Part shown: positions 18,697 to 27,171 of the stretch, piece by piece
How positions within the stretch are numbered: the first letter of the stretch is position 1
How the letters are laid out: each line of letters starts with the position of its first letter
NCBI RefSeq assembly: GCF_000407505.1
Contig: NZ_ASWE01000001.1
Span: 245,324 to 309,323, forward strand
Direction of reading: 5' to 3'
DNA: 64,000 nucleotides
Origin: Enterococcus phoeniculicola ATCC BAA-412
GTDB lineage: Bacteria; Bacillota; Bacilli; Lactobacillales; Enterococcaceae
The notes under the pieces: model-generated
Database searches by the model: none
What the model was told of the DNA's origin: nothing
Seen by the model: only the letters and a program-made list of their open reading frames with translations
Position numbers and translations under genes: made by a program

Positions 18697-18760
18697 GCCA
18701 TACATTAAGGCTTTACCAAATTTAAAATTCAAAGAGAAGATTTATTAGGAGGAATTAAAC

Positions 18761-19120
18761 ATGGCACGTGTTAAAGGTGGAACAGTAACTCGTAAACGTC
18801 GTAAAAAAGTGCTTAAATTAGCAAAAGGTTACTACGGTTCAAAACATACCCTATTTAAAACAGCAAAAGAACAAGTAATGAATTCATATAACTATGCATA
18901 CCGCGATCGTCGTCAAAAGAAACGCGACTTCCGTAAATTATGGATTGCTCGTATCAATGCAGCAGCTCGTATGAATGGCTTAAGCTACTCAAAATTAATG
19001 CACGGTTTGAAATTGGCAGAAATTGATATCAACCGCAAAATGTTAGCAGACTTAGCTGTAAACGATGCATCAGCTTTCACAGCGTTAGCTGACCAAGCAA
19101 AAGATGCTTTAAGCAAATAA
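18761..19120 (+). CDS. rplT: 50S ribosomal protein L20
   Basis: Basic protein of 119 residues that binds 23S rRNA early in 50S assembly and, in Firmicutes, represses its own operon through the leader. The conserved [14 protein letters not shown] and [21 protein letters not shown] segments are intact. ATG follows TAGGAGG. Last gene of the operon; its terminator is the site of the ISL3 insertion. Confidence 0.97.
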   Translation: MARVKGGTVTRKRRKKVLKLAKGYYGSKHTLFKTAKEQVMNSYNYAYRDRRQKKRDFRKLWIARINAAARMNGLSYSKLMHGLKLAEIDINRKMLADLAVNDASAFTALADQAKDALSK

Positions 19121-19147
19121 GCTTATAAACATTGACATAGAAACGTT

Positions 19148-19175
19148 ATCCCCACTCGTTTGAGTGGGGATTTTT
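19148..19175 (+). terminator. rplT operon terminator, T tail interrupted by IS
   Basis: ATCCCCACTC pairs with GAGTGGGGAT. Only five T residues remain before the insertion sequence begins at 19176; the rest of the original T run (TTTTTTGG) is found on the far side at 20693. Confidence 0.85.
19168..19175. repeat. 8-bp target site duplication, left copy
   Basis: GGATTTTT, identical to 20690-20697 directly after the other end of the insertion sequence. Confidence 0.85.
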
Positions 19176-19209
19176 GGCTCTTTGTCAATAAGGACTGATG
19201 AGTTATACA

Positions 19210-19257
19210 AAATCAAATCTGGGTCAGAATGAACCTCATTCTGGCTCAGATTTTTTG
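19210..19257 (-). terminator. terminator of transposase gene inside IS
   Basis: AAATCTGGGTCAGAATGA pairs with TCATTCTGGCTCAGATTT with a three-base loop. A and T runs lie on both sides. It directly follows the transposase stop codon and may also shield the element from the rplT transcript. Confidence 0.7.
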
Positions 19258-20553
19258 TTATCTTACTTTGATTAATTGATTGATCAAAAAGATTCTAATT
19301 CTCATGTTCTCAAATGATTTAAATCCGTAGGATACTCGTTTCATTGTCTTTATGTGTGTGTTCTTTGCTTCTATTTTTCCATTGGAGTAAGGGTAGATCA
19401 TTGCGTTGGTGATGCCTTCTTCATAATTCAGAAGGTTTTGAAGCTTCTTCCGAAAACCGTCATCTAGTGTTTCGGGAAGTTCTGCCAATAAGGAGAAAAA
19501 TAAGTCAGGGTCTTTGTCTCGAAAGGCTTCAACTAATTCATGAAAAAAGGGATACGCCTCCTTCAGGGGCGCAGAAAAGCCAAGCAATCGATCAATCATC
19601 ATTGCTTCAGTAAGAAACGGGTATTTTGGCGCTCGGAAACTTTTCCATGTTTTGTATTCATAATGGTTGATGTTTGCACGATTTTTTAGCAGAAAGCGCC
19701 AGTTCTTTCTCAGCTTTTCTGCCAGACTTTTCTGTCCTACTTTACGAAGCTCATTCATTTCACGGATACGTAACTCATTGAACGCCTGATTCATGTGTTT
19801 GACAATATGAAACCGATCAATCACTACTTTCGCATTTGGCAAAACACGCTTGGTGAGCTGGAAGTAGGCGGCGTTCATGTCTGTAACCAAGAATTCTACT
19901 TCTTCTGGATTGGTACAGCCTAAGAAATAGCTTGTTAATCGAGGTAACTTACGCGTAGGCAAGACATCAATTAATTTTCCTGTTTCGCCATCTGCGCAAA
20001 TAAAGCTCATTTTATCTTCTATGGAAGCGTGCGAACGAAATTCATCAACCATCAATACTCTGGGGAGAATCTTCTTAGATTGCTTTGGTAAATAGCTTTT
20101 AAACTCTTTCAATGTACGAATAACGGTGGTCAAAGATACCTGACAGCTTTTCGCAATAAAAGATAAAGATACTTTTTCAGTCAGTAAAGAAGCAATTTTA
20201 TATCTGACATGATTTGCGATTGAATGTCTAGGTTGGACAAAAGAACTTTGAGCAGTCCAATGAGTTCGACAATTTTTACAGGTATAGCGCTGCTTTTTTA
20301 AGCGCATAACCAAAGGCATATGATTGTATTGTTCAAAGCGGACAATCGTTTCCTTCTTCCCGTTTTTCACTACAATTGCTTTCCCATTTCCATCTACCAC
20401 AGTAGAACCACAACTTCTACACGCACGAGGAGCAGGCGAGAGAACAGCATCGACGATCAACGTCTTTTCCTTCTGAAAGGTCTCGTAAGAGACCTCTGTA
20501 ATCATCAAATCTTTCTCTATTATTCTCAGCATTTTTTTGATAGAATCATTCAT
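19258..20553 (-). CDS. ISL3 family transposase
   Basis: Intact 431-residue transposase. The N-terminus has paired zinc-binding cysteines (CRSCGS and CKNCRTHW), followed by an HTH region (SLSFIAKSCQVSLTTVIRTLKEF) and the DDE_Tnp_ISL3 catalytic domain: Asp in LMVDEF, Asp in VTDMNAAYF followed by VIDRFHIVKHMNQAFNELR, and Glu in NGKIEAKNTHIKTMKR. Length and motifs agree with full-length ISL3 members, and no frameshift is seen, so it is probably active. Confidence 0.95.
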   Translation of the reverse strand: MNDSIKKMLRIIEKDLMITEVSYETFQKEKTLIVDAVLSPAPRACRSCGSTVVDGNGKAIVVKNGKKETIVRFEQYNHMPLVMRLKKQRYTCKNCRTHWTAQSSFVQPRHSIANHVRYKIASLLTEKVSLSFIAKSCQVSLTTVIRTLKEFKSYLPKQSKKILPRVLMVDEFRSHASIEDKMSFICADGETGKLIDVLPTRKLPRLTSYFLGCTNPEEVEFLVTDMNAAYFQLTKRVLPNAKVVIDRFHIVKHMNQAFNELRIREMNELRKVGQKSLAEKLRKNWRFLLKNRANINHYEYKTWKSFRAPKYPFLTEAMMIDRLLGFSAPLKEAYPFFHELVEAFRDKDPDLFFSLLAELPETLDDGFRKKLQNLLNYEEGITNAMIYPYSNGKIEAKNTHIKTMKRVSYGFKSFENMRIRIFLINQLIKVR

Positions 20554-20689
20554 ATAGCATATCGTCCTCTCAGTTGTTTATTTTGTGGTGATTTAATCAT
20601 ACTAGAGAACGATATGTTTTTTAATACCTAAAGTGAAAATGGGACTGAAGAATCAATTATGATTCATCAGTCCCATAAATTATAGAGCC

Positions 20690-20697
20690 GGATTTTT
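20690..20697. repeat. 8-bp target site duplication, right copy
   Basis: GGATTTTT, identical to 19168-19175. Confidence 0.85.
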
Positions 20698-20746
20698 TGG
20701 GCTCCAAATCAAATAAGTGAGGCGAGCCAAATTGTACAGCTCCCCC

Positions 20747-20797
20747 AAATAGAAGACCGAAAATCCTTTTTACGATTTTTGGTCTTCTATTTTTTTC
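20747..20797. terminator. strong terminator downstream of IS
   Basis: AATAGAAGACC-GAAAATC pairs with GATTTTTGGTCTTCTATT and is followed by TTTTT. It isolates the PRD/PTS operon from the IS and rplT side. Apart from this, 20690-21058 holds only the palindrome and cre site listed next. Confidence 0.8.
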
Positions 20798-20980
20798 TAT
20801 AAGTGTGTTCAGATCCTTATTCTCTATCGCTGTTTATTAATTCTATTCTTTTGTCAGAGCACAGGCTGTTGATTTTTGCGAATAGATTTTCTCTCTCTGT
20901 ATGTAAGAAAGGCTATCTAAGATTTGATTGATAAACTACTAGGCAAACGTATTGAATATGTGCCTATAGGTTTTATTTGT

Positions 20981-21022
20981 TTGTCCACTTATATGGACAT
21001 TTTAATAAAGTAAACGTTACCA
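20981..21022 (+). promoter_or_regulatory. palindrome and cre site before PRD/PTS operon
   Basis: TGTCCACTTATATGGACA (20981-20999 region) is an inverted repeat that could be an operator. Bases 21008-21022 (AAGTAAACGTTACCA) match the CcpA cre consensus at 14 of 15 positions. Both lie within 80 bp of the regulator start codon. Confidence 0.5.
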
Positions 21023-21058
21023 AATTAATGGTATTGTTTTATTAAGGAGTTGAGTGTT

Positions 21059-22534
21059 ATGAAATTAAGTAAAAAAGAATCAGAACTGCTTGAACTTTTT
21101 GTCTTAAAAGATACTAAACTTACTGCAAAAGAAATAGCTGAGTCTTTAAATATATCTTCAAAAACGGTATATAGGCTAGTTCATAAAATTAATGAAGCCA
21201 GTGAATTTGGTATTTTGATTGAAACCTATATTGGTAAGGGAATGAAAATGAACTATCGTAATTATTTAAAATATCGGTCCATATTTAAGCAAAGCGGTTC
21301 AGAAACAGAGGAAAGAGTTAGTTCAGTACTAATGAATTTACTAAGTAGTTCTCCTCTATTTATTTCAATAGAAAACTTATTTAAACGGTACTTTATATCT
21401 TCAGAAACTCAGTATAAGGATCTTGAAAAAATAAAAAAGAAAATGAAACAGTTCGATTTACTTTTGGAAAGAAAAGAAAACAAAATACGGATTATCGGTA
21501 AGGAACAAAGTATTAGAAAAGCAATTTATCACATGTTGTTAAGAACAGCTATTGTCGATACAGATTTTTACGTAATTGACAATAAGAATATTAGTCAGTA
21601 CGATATCGATTTTTTAACAGCTCAATTGGAATTAATTGAAAAAAAGATAAAAGGAAATATCCCTTATCCATATAACATTAATATATTTTCGCATCTGTAT
21701 ATTTTAGTTATGAGAATAAGAAATGGATTTATTCCTAAGAATAGAGAGGACAAGACGTTAGACGCGTATGAAGTGAGTCTGAAAGAATCAAATCAGGAAA
21801 TTTATGGAATTTCTCAAAAAATAGTGGGAAATCTAAGCCATTATTTATCAGAAAAAATTGATCAAATAGAAGAATTTTATTTATTTCAGTACATCATATC
21901 TTCGGGAATAGAAGAACAGTCATTTGAACTCTACTCAGATGGTCAATTGAAATTAATATTTGAAGATGCGATTGATTTTGTAAGTCAACATATGGCTCTA
22001 GATTTTTCAAGCTTAAAAGAAGACAAAAGTTTTTTTAATCATTTTAGAGTGATGCTCTACAGAAATAAAAACAAGATAGTTATTGTTAATAATTTATTGG
22101 GGGAAATAAAAAAAGAATACCCAGAGTTATTCAAATCAGTGGAAAAGTTAAGCCACTACCTGTCAAGCGAGTATTCATTAGCGCCAATATCTGAAGATGA
22201 AAGTGGATTTACTATGTTATATTTCGCTAAAGATTTTGAAAAACTAAAAACTAAGAAACGAGTCATTATTATGTGTAGTAGTGGTGTGGGAACAAGTGAA
22301 TTATTAAAGGTGAAGGTTCAGAGAAACTTTCCAACGTTAGATATAATCGATGTCGTCTCCGTTAACCAATTTAAAAAGAAATATATGGAAGAAAAAGTTA
22401 TCGTAGATTTCATCATATCAACTATAAATATTACTTTGTATAACTTAATTTTAGAAGTACCAGTGGCTTTAGTAAGTGCGATGTTTACAGGGAAAGATCA
22501 GGAAACAATACGATTAATGATGGAGGGAATTTAA
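21059..22534 (+). CDS. PRD-domain transcriptional regulator with EIIB-like domain
   Basis: BglG/MtlR-type activator of 491 residues. Two N-terminal HTH modules (TAKEIAESLNISSKTVYRLVHKI; a second near 100-150) are followed by PTS regulation domains and a C-terminal EIIB-like domain with the Cys loop IIMCSSGVGTSELL. Unlike MtlR/LicR it lacks a fused EIIA; that domain is encoded by the next gene, which starts one base after this stop. Phosphorylation of the PRDs by the PTS should couple activity to substrate. ATG at 21059 has AAGGAG 9 nt upstream; the TTG at 21050 overlaps that site and is rejected. Confidence 0.88.
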   Translation: MKLSKKESELLELFVLKDTKLTAKEIAESLNISSKTVYRLVHKINEASEFGILIETYIGKGMKMNYRNYLKYRSIFKQSGSETEERVSSVLMNLLSSSPLFISIENLFKRYFISSETQYKDLEKIKKKMKQFDLLLERKENKIRIIGKEQSIRKAIYHMLLRTAIVDTDFYVIDNKNISQYDIDFLTAQLELIEKKIKGNIPYPYNINIFSHLYILVMRIRNGFIPKNREDKTLDAYEVSLKESNQEIYGISQKIVGNLSHYLSEKIDQIEEFYLFQYIISSGIEEQSFELYSDGQLKLIFEDAIDFVSQHMALDFSSLKEDKSFFNHFRVMLYRNKNKIVIVNNLLGEIKKEYPELFKSVEKLSHYLSSEYSLAPISEDESGFTMLYFAKDFEKLKTKKRVIIMCSSGVGTSELLKVKVQRNFPTLDIIDVVSVNQFKKKYMEEKVIVDFIISTINITLYNLILEVPVALVSAMFTGKDQETIRLMMEGI

Positions 22535-22993
22535 ATGGAATTAATTGATATTAGAGAGGTAATTAATCAAGAGTTAATTATTGAAGAGTTGAATGTGGAA
22601 ACAAAACTAGAGGCACTACAGGCATTGGTTAATTTATTGGATACCCAAGGCTATTTAATAGATCCAGAAGAATTTTTAAACGATGTGTTATTGAGAGAAG
22701 AGGAGGGAGTAACTGGATTAGGCGAGGGCATTGCTATCCCGCATGGCAAATCTGATGGAGTCAATAAAACGGTAATAGCTATTGGTAAAAATAAGAAGGG
22801 GATTGATTGGGGTTCAGTGGATGAAGAGTTAGTTGAAGTTATTATTTTATTTGCTGTGAAAAAAACAGATGAAACAACTTTACACATTAAAATGCTTCAA
22901 AAGGTAGCCATATTATTGTCAGATGAAGAGTTATTATACAAATTGAGAAATGCTGCAACTAATTTAGAGATATACGAATTATTAACGGAATAA
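22535..22993 (+). CDS. PTS fructose/mannitol-type EIIA
   Basis: Cytoplasmic phospho-carrier of 152 residues with the active-site His in GEGIAIPHGKSDGV, typical of the PTS_EIIA_2 family. It takes phosphate from HPr and passes it to the EIIB encoded next. ATG is preceded by GGAGGG inside the end of the regulator gene. It is second in the regulator-IIA-IIB-IIC-aldolase operon. Confidence 0.92.
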   Translation: MELIDIREVINQELIIEELNVETKLEALQALVNLLDTQGYLIDPEEFLNDVLLREEEGVTGLGEGIAIPHGKSDGVNKTVIAIGKNKKGIDWGSVDEELVEVIILFAVKKTDETTLHIKMLQKVAILLSDEELLYKLRNAATNLEIYELLTE

Positions 22994-23010
22994 AAATAGG
23001 AGGGGTTCAT

Positions 23011-23328
23011 ATGAAACTAGTAGCAGTAGTTGCCTGTACTTCGGGTATAGCACATACCTATATTGCAAAAGAAAAATTAATAAGTGCATCCAAAAAAAGA
23101 GGTCATACGATTAAAGTGGAAACACAAGGAACCATTGGCATTGAAAACGAGCTTACACGTGAGGATATAAAAAATGCAGACATCGTTATTATGGCTACTG
23201 ATATTCAAACAACTGGGAACGATCGCTTTAATGGGAAAAAAACGATGAAAGTTCCAACAAATGTTGCTGTTAAAGCAGCAGGACAGCTTATTGAAAAGAT
23301 TGAGGATGAATTTAATAAGGAGGATTAA
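23011..23328 (+). CDS. PTS fructose-type EIIB
   Basis: Cytoplasmic 105-residue EIIB with the phospho-Cys in VVACTSGIAHTYIAKEKL (Cys9) and the conserved GIENELTREDIKNADIVIMATD segment of fructose-type EIIB. It transfers phosphate from EIIA to the sugar at EIIC. AGGAGGGG lies before the ATG. The EIIC gene follows directly. Confidence 0.92.
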   Translation: MKLVAVVACTSGIAHTYIAKEKLISASKKRGHTIKVETQGTIGIENELTREDIKNADIVIMATDIQTTGNDRFNGKKTMKVPTNVAVKAAGQLIEKIEDEFNKED

Positions 23329-23329
23329 C

Positions 23330-24427
23330 ATGAAAAAGGCGTTGAATGAATTAAAGAGACACGCATTGACAGCCATCAGCTATATGCTGCCATTAGTTGT
23401 AGCCTCTGGTTTGTTGATTGCTATAGGTAACTTGATGGGTGGACAAGTTATCGAGGATTATACTCAAAGTTTTACAATCGCAAGTGCATTGACTAGTTTG
23501 GGCGTAATGGGGATGGGCTTATTAGCACCATTTATTGGCGGATATATTTCGTATTCAATTGCTGAGAGACCGGGTATTGCTCCGGGATTCTTAATGGGAA
23601 TGATAGCGAATGCATTAGGTGCTGGTTTTTTGGGAGGGATGATAGGAGGATACCTAGTAGGTTACTTTATTTTATGGATGAAGAAAACATGGAAAGTACC
23701 TAAATGGGCAGATGGTTTAATGCCAATGATGATTATTCCTACAGTTTCTTCAATTGTTATTGGACTGGTTATGTTCTTTGTTATCGGAGGACCTATTGCC
23801 TGGATAACAGAATTGCTGGTTGTATTTTTAAATAGTTTAGATGAGTCATCAAGATTTGTTTATGGGTTTATTTTCGGCGTTTTAGGCGCATTTGATTTTG
23901 GCGGCCCCATCAGTAAAGTCCCTAATTTAATGGCGGATGGTCTGTTGATGGAAGGGATTCTTGAACCAGAGGCAATTAAAGTAATTGGAGCGATGGTACC
24001 ACCAATTGGCGTAACTTTTGCATGGCTATTTTCTAAATTTAGTAATAAGAGAGTATTCACAAAAGTAGAAGAAGATGCTATTAAAGTAGCGTTTCCTATG
24101 GGCTTAACAATGATTACAGAGGGTGTCATCCCGATTGCAATGAATGATTTATTACGTACAGTCTTTGCTTGTAGTATGGGGACTGGGATAGCAGGAGCAA
24201 TTAACTTCTATTTCCAAAATGGTTCACCCGTGCCGTCTGGAGGCGTCTTTGTTATTCCAGTTATGACCAAGCCATTTGTTGGACTGCTAGCCTTAATAGC
24301 GGGATCAGTTGTTACAGGTATCATTTTGTTGGTGATTAAGAAAACTATCAGTGATGAAGAGTATGATTCTACTCAATTAGAAGAAGAGCAAGAAATGGAT
24401 TTATCTGGATTTAGTTTAAATGATTAA
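23330..24427 (+). CDS. PTS fructose-type EIIC permease
   Basis: Membrane permease of 365 residues with about nine or ten spans. It has the family signatures SYMLPLVVASGLLIAIGN near the start, GGYISYSIAERPGIAPGF, and FDFGGPISKVPN. ATG at 23330 follows AAGGAGGATTAAC; the longer open frame from 23261 overlaps EIIB coding sequence and is rejected. It ends in an acidic tail (STQLEEEQEMDLSG). The sugar is unknown, but the aldolase that follows implies a ketose-type phosphate. Confidence 0.9.
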   Translation: MKKALNELKRHALTAISYMLPLVVASGLLIAIGNLMGGQVIEDYTQSFTIASALTSLGVMGMGLLAPFIGGYISYSIAERPGIAPGFLMGMIANALGAGFLGGMIGGYLVGYFILWMKKTWKVPKWADGLMPMMIIPTVSSIVIGLVMFFVIGGPIAWITELLVVFLNSLDESSRFVYGFIFGVLGAFDFGGPISKVPNLMADGLLMEGILEPEAIKVIGAMVPPIGVTFAWLFSKFSNKRVFTKVEEDAIKVAFPMGLTMITEGVIPIAMNDLLRTVFACSMGTGIAGAINFYFQNGSPVPSGGVFVIPVMTKPFVGLLALIAGSVVTGIILLVIKKTISDEEYDSTQLEEEQEMDLSGFSLND

Positions 24428-24454
24428 AAATAATAAAAAAAGGTGGAAAAAAAC

Positions 24455-25318
24455 ATGTTAATTTCAATGGAAAAAATGTTAAAAGTAGCGAAAGAAAATA
24501 AATTTGCTGTAGGTGCGTATAATATATCAGATGCTAATATTTTTAAAGCAGTTGTAGAAAAAGCAGAAGAATTAAATGCACCAACTATTATTGCTATTCA
24601 TCCTGATGAGCTAAGTTTTGTAACAGGTGAATTTATTGCGTATGTTAGAGAAAGATTATGGAATAGTCCGGTTCCTTTTGTACTTCATTTGGATCATGGC
24701 GGTTCGGTGAAAGACGTTATAACCGCAATTAATCATGGATTTACTTCTGTCATGATTGATGCGTCCTTACTTGCTTTTGAAGAAAATATAGCAATTACCA
24801 AAAAAGTAGTGGATCTTGCTCATACAGTAGGCGTTTCTGTAGAAGGAGAATTAGGAACAATCGGTGATACAGGAGCATCTATAGAAGGGGGTGTAACTGA
24901 GATTACGTATACTAAACCTAAAGAAGCGAAAGAGTTTGTTGAGCGTACAGGAGTGGATACACTTGCTATTGCAATTGGAACAGCGCATGGTATTTATCCA
25001 GAAGGGTTTGTTCCTAAATTAAAATTAGATTTATTAAGTGAAATAGCAGCAGAAGTGGATGTACCATTAGTGTTGCATGGTGGATCTTCAAACTCAGATG
25101 ATGAATTACGAGTTGCAGTTGAAAAAGGAATTCAAAAAATCAACATTTCGAGTGACATTAAGAAGCCATATTTTGCTAAATTGCAAGACGTTTTAAACAA
25201 CGATTTTTTCTGGGAGCCAAACACTGTATTTCCTCCATGTATTCTTGAATCCAAAGCAGTGGTAGAGGATAAAATGAATTTGTTTAATTCAGTTGATAAA
25301 GTAAAATATTTTAATTAA
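24455..25318 (+). CDS. class II fructose/tagatose-bisphosphate aldolase family
   Basis: Zn-dependent aldolase of 287 residues (GatY/KbaY/FbaA family). Motifs: FAVGAYNISDANIFKAV, LHLDHGGS (catalytic Asp and Zn His), EGELGTIGD, IAIGTAHGIYP (Zn His) and LHGGSSNSDDEL with KINISSD for phosphate binding. It should split a ketose phosphate from the upstream PTS into dihydroxyacetone phosphate and an aldehyde. No sugar-phosphate kinase gene is in the operon. ATG 24455 has AAAAAAGGTGG upstream; the GTG at 24443 lies inside that site. The terminator at 25409 follows. Confidence 0.9.
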   Translation: MLISMEKMLKVAKENKFAVGAYNISDANIFKAVVEKAEELNAPTIIAIHPDELSFVTGEFIAYVRERLWNSPVPFVLHLDHGGSVKDVITAINHGFTSVMIDASLLAFEENIAITKKVVDLAHTVGVSVEGELGTIGDTGASIEGGVTEITYTKPKEAKEFVERTGVDTLAIAIGTAHGIYPEGFVPKLKLDLLSEIAAEVDVPLVLHGGSSNSDDELRVAVEKGIQKINISSDIKKPYFAKLQDVLNNDFFWEPNTVFPPCILESKAVVEDKMNLFNSVDKVKYFN

Positions 25319-25408
25319 GAAGAGTGGACTCTTCAACGTAAGGCAAAAATAAAATGAAAAAGTTGATTGGAGATAGGAGTAGAAGCAGCTAATTCCGAGA
25401 ACCAAGAT

Positions 25409-25460
25409 AGTCTCCCTCTTTATCTGTTTTTGAAAGAAACAGATGAAGAGGGAGATTTTC
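25409..25460 (+). terminator. terminator of PTS/aldolase operon
   Basis: TCTCCCTCTTTATCTGTTT pairs with AAACAGATGAAGAGGGAGA and runs into TTTT. It is flanked by copies of the long intergenic repeat. Confidence 0.8.
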
Positions 25461-25476
25461 AGTTTTATTGAAAAGC

Positions 25477-25517
25477 CTTCAATTCTATCATATATCATGT
25501 ATAGAAGGCGATAAGAG
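25477..25517. repeat. diverged copy of intergenic repeat
   Basis: CTTCAA..CATAT..CATG.ATAGAAG.CGAT.AGAG is shared with 13528-13568 (about 31 of 41 positions by eye). The rest of the gap 25319-25809 holds the terminator before it and A/T-rich sequence with the ribosome-binding site of the next gene; an open frame at 25667-25864 there looks like chance. Confidence 0.5.
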
Positions 25518-25809
25518 CAAAAAAGGAGATGAATCGAATTTCATCAGTTGATAAGGTTGGATTATAGATTTTTTTGAAGAGTTAAAAAGGTTTTCGCTCA
25601 ATGAGAACGCTTCCTTTTCGGATGGTAAAATTTCTTTAGAAGATAGTTTTTAATAAGAAAAATTAAATGAAAGTGAAGCGATATTGGACAAAAGATGGTA
25701 TTCTATTGAGGAACTTGTTACTATTATTTTATAGAAAAATAGTAGTCATAAGCTTTGGTGAAGCACGGGTTACATCACAACAAAAACAAAAAGGAGAGAG
25801 TCGTAATAG

Positions 25810-26337
25810 ATGGAGGATGTTTTTGAGCTTCGTATCACGTGGAAAAATAGCTTTCAACAGATAGGAATTGGTATCGTAATGAGTTTATTCGTTTTGGGAG
25901 TCGCTATTTGGTTTGTTTTCCCTTATTTACGTGAGCCCAACATGGAAAATGGTCTTTTTTCTTTATTAATTGTGGGAATAGCGCTGCTGACAGGAACAAT
26001 TTTCTTTGCAGGATTTCTTTTATACTTTGCAGGTGCTCTTATTTATGTTGGGATACGAGATATTGATTTTATGAGAAAGAATAAGGGGATTCTTTATAGA
26101 ATGGATAAGGAAGGGTTTGTTTATCACGAAAATTGGCAATTGTTGAAGAAAACATGGCAGGAAGTTTCAGATGTGGGGCTCTTTAAACAGGAATCTAAAA
26201 AAGTGAAAGTTCTCTATAAATATCAAGTGAAATTTTCTGATGGCACTTGTCACACCTTTGATTTACGAGGCAGCTATCCTACAAAAGAGTTTCTCTCCAA
26301 AATTGAAGAATACTGGTTAAAGTATATGTATGAATAA
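25810..26337 (+). CDS. hypothetical two-span membrane protein (175 aa)
   Basis: I do not recognise the family. Two long hydrophobic segments (about 18-40 and 50-82) sit near the N-terminus. The C-terminal half is soluble, basic and lysine-rich, with a possible PH-like beta pattern (YRMDKEGFVYHENWQLLKKTWQEVSDVGLF ... FSDGTCHTFDLRG), which recalls YcxB-like proteins without proving relation. ATG has AAAGGAGAGAG upstream. It is a single gene next to the convergent bacteriocin-like pair. Confidence 0.65.
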   Translation: MEDVFELRITWKNSFQQIGIGIVMSLFVLGVAIWFVFPYLREPNMENGLFSLLIVGIALLTGTIFFAGFLLYFAGALIYVGIRDIDFMRKNKGILYRMDKEGFVYHENWQLLKKTWQEVSDVGLFKQESKKVKVLYKYQVKFSDGTCHTFDLRGSYPTKEFLSKIEEYWLKYMYE

Positions 26338-26422
26338 TTATTTGCTAATGTGGTAGAGGGTGATAGTAGCCAGGAAGCAAGCAGAGTTGTAAATTGTTCG
26401 TCACTTAGAGTAGTCTGTCTAA

Positions 26423-26587
26423 TCAATTAAACCAAATAAATAGATAAATAACTATCGCGAAAATAGAGACAAATGAAAGAGCAAGGATAATATAAGCTAT
26501 TTTTTGATTTTTCCACGTAACTCTTTTTTTTCTAGTCATCATATAGAACACGAAAAGTAATATAGGAATACTAAACCAATAGTCCAT
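26423..26587 (-). CDS. small membrane protein, candidate bacteriocin immunity protein (54 aa)
   Basis: Minus-strand ORF starting MDYWFSIPILLFVFYMMTRK and ending FIWFN. It has two hydrophobic spans separated by a strongly basic loop (TRKKRVTWKNQK). An AAGGAGG site lies just before the ATG, and the gene begins 23 nt after the stop of the secreted bacteriocin-like gene on the same strand. Size, charge, topology and position fit the immunity proteins that accompany membrane-active bacteriocins. The function is inferred from context only; no homology could be checked. Confidence 0.65.
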   Translation of the reverse strand: MDYWFSIPILLFVFYMMTRKKRVTWKNQKIAYIILALSFVSIFAIVIYLFIWFN

Positions 26588-26610
26588 AATATCCTCCTTA
26601 TCTAAAGCTC

Positions 26611-27171
26611 TTATTTTTTATAGGTACAATGATCTAAATACATATATATTTTACCAGAATTGGGATGGCTTGCAATCAAATTAGCTCCTTCAGTAAAGCG
26701 CTTAGAAAAAGCTAAAGCCCCAAGTCCGGCAATCACTGCCAATATAGCTGCTATCGGTCCTGTTTCAATACCGGCCGCTGCAATTGCGGCAGTTATCCCT
26801 AGAATACCTTCCGCAGTAGCTGCTTTCCTGAAAGCATTTTTTAACTTTGTTCCATCAGCTTTTGAAGTATACGTCCACAAAATCCCGATACTAATTACAC
26901 TGGCAGAAGAAAAAGGTTGCAGACGAGGATCAAAGGGACTTGATTGCACAATTATTTCACTTTCGGTAAAAACGTTTCCGTTTTCATCTTGATAAATAGT
27001 TTCAGATTCTAATAAATCAGAGGTAGCCGCTTTAGAACTAGTCATGATACTTGAGCTATTTTTAGATACTTCAGATGCGTGAACCACGGCTCCGGAGAAT
27101 ACAAAAGGACTTATTGCCATAATAACCGCTGTCATGTAGCAAAAAAAATTTGAAATTTTAAACCTTTTCAT
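26611..27171 (-). CDS. secreted bacteriocin-like protein (186 aa)
   Basis: The N-terminal signal peptide ends near VVHASE (about residue 33), so the protein is exported. A polar pro-region rich in Ser, Thr and Glu follows (about 34-95), then a segment with basic residues (KLKNAFRKAATAEG) leading into a long Ala/Gly/Ile-rich hydrophobic stretch (about 118-152) and a basic, aromatic tail (HPNSGKIYMYLDHCTYKK). The hydrophobic Gly/Ala segment resembles pore-forming bacteriocins; the family was not identified. ATG has TAGGAGGGG upstream. It is followed by the 54-residue membrane gene, probably in one transcript. A non-antimicrobial secreted role is possible. Confidence 0.65.
   Translation of the reverse strand: MKRFKISNFFCYMTAVIMAISPFVFSGAVVHASEVSKNSSSIMTSSKAATSDLLESETIYQDENGNVFTESEIIVQSSPFDPRLQPFSSASVISIGILWTYTSKADGTKLKNAFRKAATAEGILGITAAIAAAGIETGPIAAILAVIAGLGALAFSKRFTEGANLIASHPNSGKIYMYLDHCTYKK

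Larger units (their letters stand above)
19176..20689 (-). mobile_element. complete ISL3-family insertion sequence (1514 bp)
   Basis: Bounded by imperfect 26-bp inverted repeats: left GGCTCTTTGTCAATAAGGAC plus TGATGA (19176-19201), right the complement ending ...ATAGAGCC (20664-20689), with identical outer GGCTC and inner GGACTGATGA blocks. Perfect 8-bp direct repeats flank it, as ISL3 elements produce. It carries one intact transposase gene on the minus strand. Sub-terminal hairpins at 19210-19257 and 20641-20674 lie at both ends. The exact duplication and intact ORF suggest a fairly recent insertion. Confidence 0.92.

Noticed and set aside
25667-25864. 65-codon frame before the 25810 gene
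   Set aside because: No ribosome-binding site, overlaps the start of the better gene, and the product lacks any recognisable pattern.
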